Source of the DNA: ELB16-189 sp018266435
GTDB lineage: Bacteria > Bacteroidota > Bacteroidia > Cytophagales > Cyclobacteriaceae
Assembly: GCA_030123525.1 (NCBI GenBank)
Contig: CP126125.1
Coordinates: forward strand, 3,472,001-3,536,000
DNA length: 64,000 bases
Direction of reading: 5' to 3'
Shown: one piece after another, positions 59,552 to 64,000 of the stretch
Layout of the letters: every line of letters begins with the position of its first letter
How positions within the stretch are numbered: the stretch's first letter is position 1
The notes under the pieces: model-generated
The model's database searches: none
What the model was told of the DNA's origin: nothing
The model's input: the letters and a program-made list of their open reading frames with translations, nothing else
Translations under genes and position numbers: made by a program

Positions 59552-60658
59552 ATGACCCAAGACCGACTAACTTTTCTTGCTTTGCATTTCACACCGGGAG
59601 TGGGTGATCATTTAGTCAAGCAATTGGTCAGTTATTGCGGATCTGCCGAAGAGGTATTTAAAATACCGAAAGGAAAATTGTTGAAAATTCCGGGCATCGG
59701 TCCGGTTACGGCCGAATCTATCAAAGCAAGATCATCTTTTCATCAAGCCGAAAAAGAATTAAAAAAAGCCGAAAAAGAAGAAACTGAAATTCTTTTTTAC
59801 ACAGACAAAAATTACCCCGACCGGCTAAAGGAAATTGAAGATGCCCCCTCGTTACTATACTGCAAAGGAACCATCAACCTGAATTTTGAAAAATCGGTAG
59901 CCATTGTGGGTACCCGCCAAGCTACCGACTATGGCAAAGAAACGGTTTCAAAAATCATAGAAGACTTAAGGCCTCACCAAACGGTTATCGTAAGCGGATT
60001 GGCTTACGGCATCGACATACAGGCACATAAACAAGCCTTGAAAAACGATTTACCCACACTGGCCGTACTGGGCAGCGGCATGGATGTGATCTACCCCTCA
60101 GCGCATAAAGAAACAGCCAAGAAAATTATGAATCACGGGGCAATGCTCACTGAAAATCATTTTGGTACCCAACCCGATGCCCATAATTTTCCGGCCAGAA
60201 ACCGGATCATTGCCGGGCTGTGCGATGCCTTAATTGTGGTGGAGGCCGCTGAAAAAGGCGGTGCACTGATTACAGCCGAAATTGCCAACAGTTACAACAA
60301 AGATGTATTTGCTGTACCCGGGAGTTTGGGTAATACGTATTCGGAAGGTTGCAATAAGTTGATCCGAAATAACAAAGCCACCATCTATACCTCCATCAAA
60401 GACCTGGAGTACCTGATGAACTGGAGTACCGAGCATCTCCAAAAGAAAAAAATAAAATTGGATTTCACTTCATTCAGCGTAGATGAACAAAAAGTGCTTT
60501 CTATCCTGCATGAAAAAAAGAGACCAATGATGATTGATGAATTGACGATCAAAACGGCATTATCACCAAGTGTGCTGGCATCGCTCCTGCTCAACCTTGA
60601 GTTTAGCAACGTGGTAAAGTCATTGCCCGGAAAACAGTTTGCACTGATAGCGAATTAA
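59552..60658 (+). CDS. dprA: DNA-processing protein DprA
   Basis: Loads RecA on incoming single-stranded DNA during natural transformation. The 368 residues contain an N-terminal helix-hairpin-helix segment (LKIPGIGPVTAES), the Rossmann-like DNA_processg_A domain (VAIVGTRQATDYGKE, SGLAYGIDIQAHKQAL, AVLGSGMDVIYPS, NFPARNRIIAGL and EAAEKGGALITA), and a C-terminal winged-helix (DELTIKTALSPSVLASLLLNLEFSNVV). It is convergent with the HMG-CoA-lyase-like gene (9 bp between stops). Confidence 0.95.
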   Translation: MTQDRLTFLALHFTPGVGDHLVKQLVSYCGSAEEVFKIPKGKLLKIPGIGPVTAESIKARSSFHQAEKELKKAEKEETEILFYTDKNYPDRLKEIEDAPSLLYCKGTINLNFEKSVAIVGTRQATDYGKETVSKIIEDLRPHQTVIVSGLAYGIDIQAHKQALKNDLPTLAVLGSGMDVIYPSAHKETAKKIMNHGAMLTENHFGTQPDAHNFPARNRIIAGLCDALIVVEAAEKGGALITAEIANSYNKDVFAVPGSLGNTYSEGCNKLIRNNKATIYTSIKDLEYLMNWSTEHLQKKKIKLDFTSFSVDEQKVLSILHEKKRPMMIDELTIKTALSPSVLASLLLNLEFSNVVKSLPGKQFALIAN

Positions 60659-60667
60659 TATCCAGTT

Positions 60668-61519
60668 TTACACGTTAGAAAAAATCTCATCAGCTATAGT
60701 CAGTGCTTGGGCAAACTCATGTTGATTTATGTCGGGCATAGAACTATGACCGGCTAAAAAATGTAAAATCGTTTCGGTTGCCAGGTTGCCCACCAATTTA
60801 TCTTCGGCCATTGGGCATCCGCCAAAGCCCTTGATTGCCCCATCAAAGCGCTGGCATCCCGAAGTAAAAGCAGCCTTGATTTTTTTAATGGATGTGGCCG
60901 GATTGGAATGCAGATGTGCACCAAACTCAATAGTGGGAAACCGTGTGGACAGCGTTTTAAACAAATAGTTTATCTGATCGGGTTGAGACACCCCTATTGT
61001 GTCAGCCAACGAAATAATTTTAATACCAAGAACAGCCAGGTTTTCAGAAAATTTTTCAACAATGCCTACATCATAAGCATCCCCATACGGATTGCCAAAC
61101 CCCATGCTAAGGTAGGCAACCAATACTTTATGTTTTTGAATGCACTTATTCTGTATGAACTCTACCACACGCATTGCTTCCACAATGGATTTATTTGTAT
61201 TTCTTTGTTGAAATGTTTCTGAAATAGAGAGTGGAAAGCCGAGGTATGAAATTTCTTCATGCACCAGTGCTTCGTCAGCGCCACGTTCGTTGGCAACAAT
61301 GGCCAGTAGTTTTGATTTTGTATCAGATAGATTGAGTCTTCTCAGTACATCGGCCGTATCGCGCATTTGCGGGATGGCTTTAGGTGAAACAAAACTCCCG
61401 AAGTCAATGGTATCGAAACCTACTTTTAATAATTGATTGATGTAGGCCGCCTTCTCTTCGGTTGGGATAAATTTTTCCAATCCCTGCATAGCATCGCGCG
61501 GGCATTCAATGAGTTTCAT
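60668..61519 (-). CDS. Hydroxymethylglutaryl-CoA lyase-like enzyme
   Basis: A 283-residue HMGL-family TIM barrel, predicted to cleave HMG-CoA to acetyl-CoA and acetoacetate, as in leucine breakdown. Motifs: the N-terminal PRDAMQG block (classic PRDGLQ), FGSFVSPKAIPQM, the metal His pair HLHS and the catalytic Cys loop GGCPMAEDKLVGN. The pathway partner genes are not in the window. The Ala-Met for Gly-Leu change in the PRD motif is a small departure from the textbook enzyme. The DLH gene lies 28 bp upstream on the same strand. Confidence 0.88.
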   Translation of the reverse strand: MKLIECPRDAMQGLEKFIPTEEKAAYINQLLKVGFDTIDFGSFVSPKAIPQMRDTADVLRRLNLSDTKSKLLAIVANERGADEALVHEEISYLGFPLSISETFQQRNTNKSIVEAMRVVEFIQNKCIQKHKVLVAYLSMGFGNPYGDAYDVGIVEKFSENLAVLGIKIISLADTIGVSQPDQINYLFKTLSTRFPTIEFGAHLHSNPATSIKKIKAAFTSGCQRFDGAIKGFGGCPMAEDKLVGNLATETILHFLAGHSSMPDINQHEFAQALTIADEIFSNV

Positions 61520-61547
61520 ACTATTCGCTGCTTAATTCCTATCAGAT

Positions 61548-62405
61548 TTAACCCAACTCTTGCTTCAATAATTTTATAGCCCGGCTCCAGGCCAGCTTAG
61601 CGGCCGCTTCATTATAGCGAGTGGGCGCAGTGTCATTATGAAAGGCATGCTGCGCACCCTCATACATGTATAATTCATATCGCGTACCGGCTTTCTTCAG
61701 TGCAGCTTCATAAGCTGCAATACCCGCATTAATCCGTTCGTCCAGCGCCCCATAGTGCAACTGCATAAAGGCTTTTATTCTTGGCACATCTGCCGCCTCG
61801 GGTTGGCGTCCATAAAAAGGAATGGCCACATTCAGGTCGGACACGTTTACAGCTAACTGATTAGCCATTGCCCCGCCCCAGCAAAACCCCATGCAGCCCG
61901 ATTTTAACGTAGCTTCTTTACGTGCTTTGGCATACGCAAGCCCTTTAATAAAATTGGAAAGATTTTTAGCCGCATCAAGTTTACCAAACATCTCGCGTGC
62001 CTGATCGGCATCAGCAGGTGTGCCTCCAAAAGGTGAGAGCGCATCAGGCGCAATGGCGAGATACCCCTCGAGTGCCATTCTACGGGTTACATCTTCAATG
62101 TGCGGGTTGAGTCCGCGGTTTTCGTGAATGATCATCACTACGGGATATTTTTTTACTTCCCTTGGGCGGGCGAGGTAAGCCTTCATGGTAGTGCCTTCGC
62201 CTTCGTACGAAATTTTTTCGGTAATCAGTCGTTCGTCATTACCCAAAACCGTAGCCGCGTGAGCATAGTTCACCTCCAGCAACGGCAGCAAAGCCATTGC
62301 AGCAGCCGTACTGCCCGTGAGTGTCGTAAGTTTTTTTAGAAACACCTCACGGCTCAACGGCTTGTGGGTGTATTCATCAAACAGGTTAATGATGCGCTGA
62401 TCCAT
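61548..62405 (-). CDS. Dienelactone hydrolase family protein
   Basis: A 285-residue alpha/beta hydrolase of the carboxymethylenebutenolidase type. The Cys nucleophile is in MGFCWGG, the acid Asp in YGALDERI and the His in GAQHAFHND; the N-terminal Glu block is VMIIHENRGLNPHIEDV. Residues about 17-50 resemble a Tat-type signal, but the usual S-R-R-x-F-L is SREVFL, with only one Arg. Export may therefore be by Sec or lost. It lies upstream of the HMGL-like gene by 28 bp. Confidence 0.88.
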   Translation of the reverse strand: MDQRIINLFDEYTHKPLSREVFLKKLTTLTGSTAAAMALLPLLEVNYAHAATVLGNDERLITEKISYEGEGTTMKAYLARPREVKKYPVVMIIHENRGLNPHIEDVTRRMALEGYLAIAPDALSPFGGTPADADQAREMFGKLDAAKNLSNFIKGLAYAKARKEATLKSGCMGFCWGGAMANQLAVNVSDLNVAIPFYGRQPEAADVPRIKAFMQLHYGALDERINAGIAAYEAALKKAGTRYELYMYEGAQHAFHNDTAPTRYNEAAAKLAWSRAIKLLKQELG

Positions 62406-62687
62406 ACTGCTGTTATTATTTCTTAAACAAAAGCGAAGTTAGGAAATTAATAAGTTAAGAGATATAAAATTACATGGCGAGCTACCTCATGGGTTTATAA
62501 ACTTCAACTCAGCAGCCTCCGCTCTATCAATATTATTAATTGAGAGATAATCATGGCTTATTCTACAAAAAGAATTATGGTTTTATATTTCTTAAAAAAG
62601 AGTTGATGTAGCGTTAACCAAGCCACAAAGTTTATGAAAAGCGCTCCACTCACCCACACATCTTTCATTGGCTAATCGAGAGAAAAC

Positions 62688-63005
62688 ATGATTTGGGTAT
62701 TCAAACAACCGACACGCCACTATTGCCAACACCTCCCGGATGGGTATAAGGGGTATCTCGTTACACTCGGCTTAACAAAAAAATTATCACCAGGAGTGAG
62801 TATGGTGAGTGAAAATAATTTCATAGTGAACTCACCCAATTTTTCAACCAACGTATTGGGGTTTATTTCGCTCGGGCTGCGGCTCGGCAAAAGACGCCAT
62901 AACTTTGACTTAGCTGTATTCACCATTTCTAATCTTTTTGACGGCACCCTGAGCGGCATCATCCCGATACCATTCATTGGCTATAACCTGAAAATAACAA
63001 AATAA
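62688..63005 (+). pseudogene. Truncated outer-membrane beta-barrel protein remnant
   Basis: A 105-codon ORF with no signal peptide. Its first 17 residues do not look native, but from about GYKGYLVTLGLTKKLSPGVSMVSEN onward it reads like the C-terminal third of a Bacteroidota outer-membrane barrel (VLGFISLGLRLGKRRHNFDLAVF, then GIIPIPFIGYNLKITK). The upstream 282 bp hold no matching N-terminal part in any frame. It is best read as a gene decayed by deletion of its 5' portion. Confidence 0.55.
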
Positions 63006-63092
63006 CTACGGTTGTTTCTGGCATCCGGATTTAAGGTTAATTTCTCATTTCAGATTCTTTTGATTCAATTTGCACCTTGTAATTTCTTCTAC

Positions 63093-64000
63093 ATGCTATC
63101 CATTGAAAAAGGCGTAAGCCTGAAACCGTACACCACTTTTGGGATTGACTGTACCGCAAAATATTTCTGTGCCATAACATCTGTTTCTGACCTTCAGGAA
63201 TTGATTTCAACTGAGTTCTTTAACAACGAAAAGCATTTGATCCTGGGCCGGGGCAGCAATGTGCTCTTCACCCAAGATTTTGATGGCCTCGTCATTCACA
63301 ACTCAATCAAAGGCATTGAAACAGTTTCCGAAAACGATGAAAAAATTGTTTTAAAAATAAGCTCAGGCGAACTATGGCATGAAGTCGTGATGCATTGCGT
63401 AAAAAACAACTGGGGTGGCATTGAAAATCTTTCGCTGATTCCCGGCACGATGGGCGCAGCACCTATACAAAACATCGGTGCTTACGGTGTGGAAGTAAAA
63501 AATGTAATTGATCGGGTAGAGATAATTGATCTCTCAACAAGTGTGATCAGGTCACTGAGTAATGAAGAATGCAGGTTTGGCTACCGCGAAAGTGTATTTA
63601 AGCACGAACTGAAAAAAAATATTTTTATTTCAAGTGTTACTTTAACGTTGACCAAAAAAAATCATCAGATCAATACTTCGTACGGTGCGTTGACTACAAC
63701 TCTTCATCAGATGAATGTGTTTGAGTTTACTCCACAAACGATAAGCGATGCGGTGATCAAAATCAGAACTGAAAAGTTGCCCGATCACCAAAAGATGGGC
63801 AATGCCGGAAGCTTTTTTAAGAACCCGGAGATCGCTGAAAAACTATTTCATCAGCTACAACTTCAATATCCTGAAATACCTCATTATCCATCTGCCAATC
63901 AGCAAGTTAAGATTCCTGCAGGATGGCTCATTGAGCGCTGCGGATGGAAAGGAAAACGAATTGGCGATGCCGGTGTGCATGCGCACCAGGCGTTGGTGTT
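63093..64000 (+). CDS. murB: UDP-N-acetylenolpyruvoylglucosamine reductase, 5' part (cut by window end)
   Basis: FAD-dependent reductase of peptidoglycan precursor synthesis. It starts at ATG 63093 (LSIEKGVSLKPYTTFGID), the usual MurB start before TFxI. The FAD-binding motif LGRGSNVLF and the ENLSLIPGTMGAAPIQNIGAYGVE block are clear, with catalytic-region YRESVFK and MGNAGSFFKNP later. About 302 codons are present before the window end and the frame is open. This is a type I MurB (E. coli-like). Confidence 0.95.
   Translation, partial: MLSIEKGVSLKPYTTFGIDCTAKYFCAITSVSDLQELISTEFFNNEKHLILGRGSNVLFTQDFDGLVIHNSIKGIETVSENDEKIVLKISSGELWHEVVMHCVKNNWGGIENLSLIPGTMGAAPIQNIGAYGVEVKNVIDRVEIIDLSTSVIRSLSNEECRFGYRESVFKHELKKNIFISSVTLTLTKKNHQINTSYGALTTTLHQMNVFEFTPQTISDAVIKIRTEKLPDHQKMGNAGSFFKNPEIAEKLFHQLQLQYPEIPHYPSANQQVKIPAGWLIERCGWKGKRIGDAGVHAHQALV

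Noticed and set aside
1..64000. CRISPR arrays, tRNA or rRNA genes, prophage or IS elements
   Set aside because: No regular spaced repeats, tRNA-like cloverleaf, rRNA or transposase/integrase coding sequence was found in any gap or ORF.

Overview
The window is a gene-dense chromosomal segment of a Bacteroidota bacterium, most likely order Cytophagales. Evidence: leucyl-tRNA synthetase with the Bacteroidota-type catalytic insert; DUF5686, DUF2911, DUF3108 and FISUMP families; PorT-like outer-membrane barrels; lone MacB/FtsX permeases; lipoproteins with a typical lipobox; near absence of Shine-Dalgarno sequences; and promoters of the Bacteroidota form (TTG, about 19 bp, then TAnnTTTG or TTACTTTG). 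No rRNA, tRNA, CRISPR array, intact prophage or insertion sequence is visible. No unassigned gap exceeds 300 bp; the longest (62406-62687, 282 bp) shows no gene. The great majority of genes are ordinary housekeeping or envelope genes, and I see no large accessory island.

Layout. 1-7802 (mostly +): 3' end of leuS, a DUF5686 outer-membrane protein, fabH, a small unknown gene, an S41 protease and a PAP2 phosphatase. 7780-15322 (-): MacB/FtsX permease, Hsp20, ABC exporter, FlK-like thioesterase, mscL, a DUF3108 protein and dapD. 15346-20426 (+): glycosyltransferase, then a DtxR/MntR-type regulator overlapping an NRAMP transporter that carries a UspA domain, then mnmE. 20471-27906: P1 (DmpA-type) peptidase (-), M28 peptidase (+), a copper module (HMA-AraC regulator and CopA ATPase), a FISUMP lipoprotein and thioredoxin.

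27961-38470: DUF2911-TPR protein and lipid kinase (-), YopX-like protein (+) tail-overlapping an acyl carrier protein (-), NtrY/NtrC-like two-component pair, unknown secreted protein, LpxH-like hydrolase, ftsH and rsfS (all -), with birA divergent. 38474-43928: unknown lipoprotein, two APC permeases and a PhoD-like phosphatase. 43931-49457 (-): three tandem PorT-like barrels, then the compact patatin-hutU-acyltransferase operon. 49696-56850 (-): MBL hydrolase, accA, TlpA-like lipoprotein, gatB, alaS. 56964-60658 (+): two tandem M23 peptidases, merR, dprA. 60668-62405 (-): HMG-CoA-lyase-like enzyme and dienelactone hydrolase. 62688-64000 (+): a truncated outer-membrane protein remnant and the 5' part of murB.

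Themes. Envelope biogenesis is prominent (fabH, acp, accA, LpxH-like, acyltransferase, patatin, M23 pair, murB, dapD, FtsX and ABC exporters, barrels). Two metal-homeostasis modules have unusual domain architecture: DtxR with NRAMP-UspA, and HMA-AraC with a CopA whose first HMA domain has lost one cysteine. The best leads for a second look are these two modules, the thioesterase with the full FlK catalytic spacing but no gate phenylalanine, the patatin-hutU-acyltransferase operon, the YopX/ACP pair, the apparent one-base lesion before the P1 peptidase, and two gene remnants (49589-49705 and 62688-63005).
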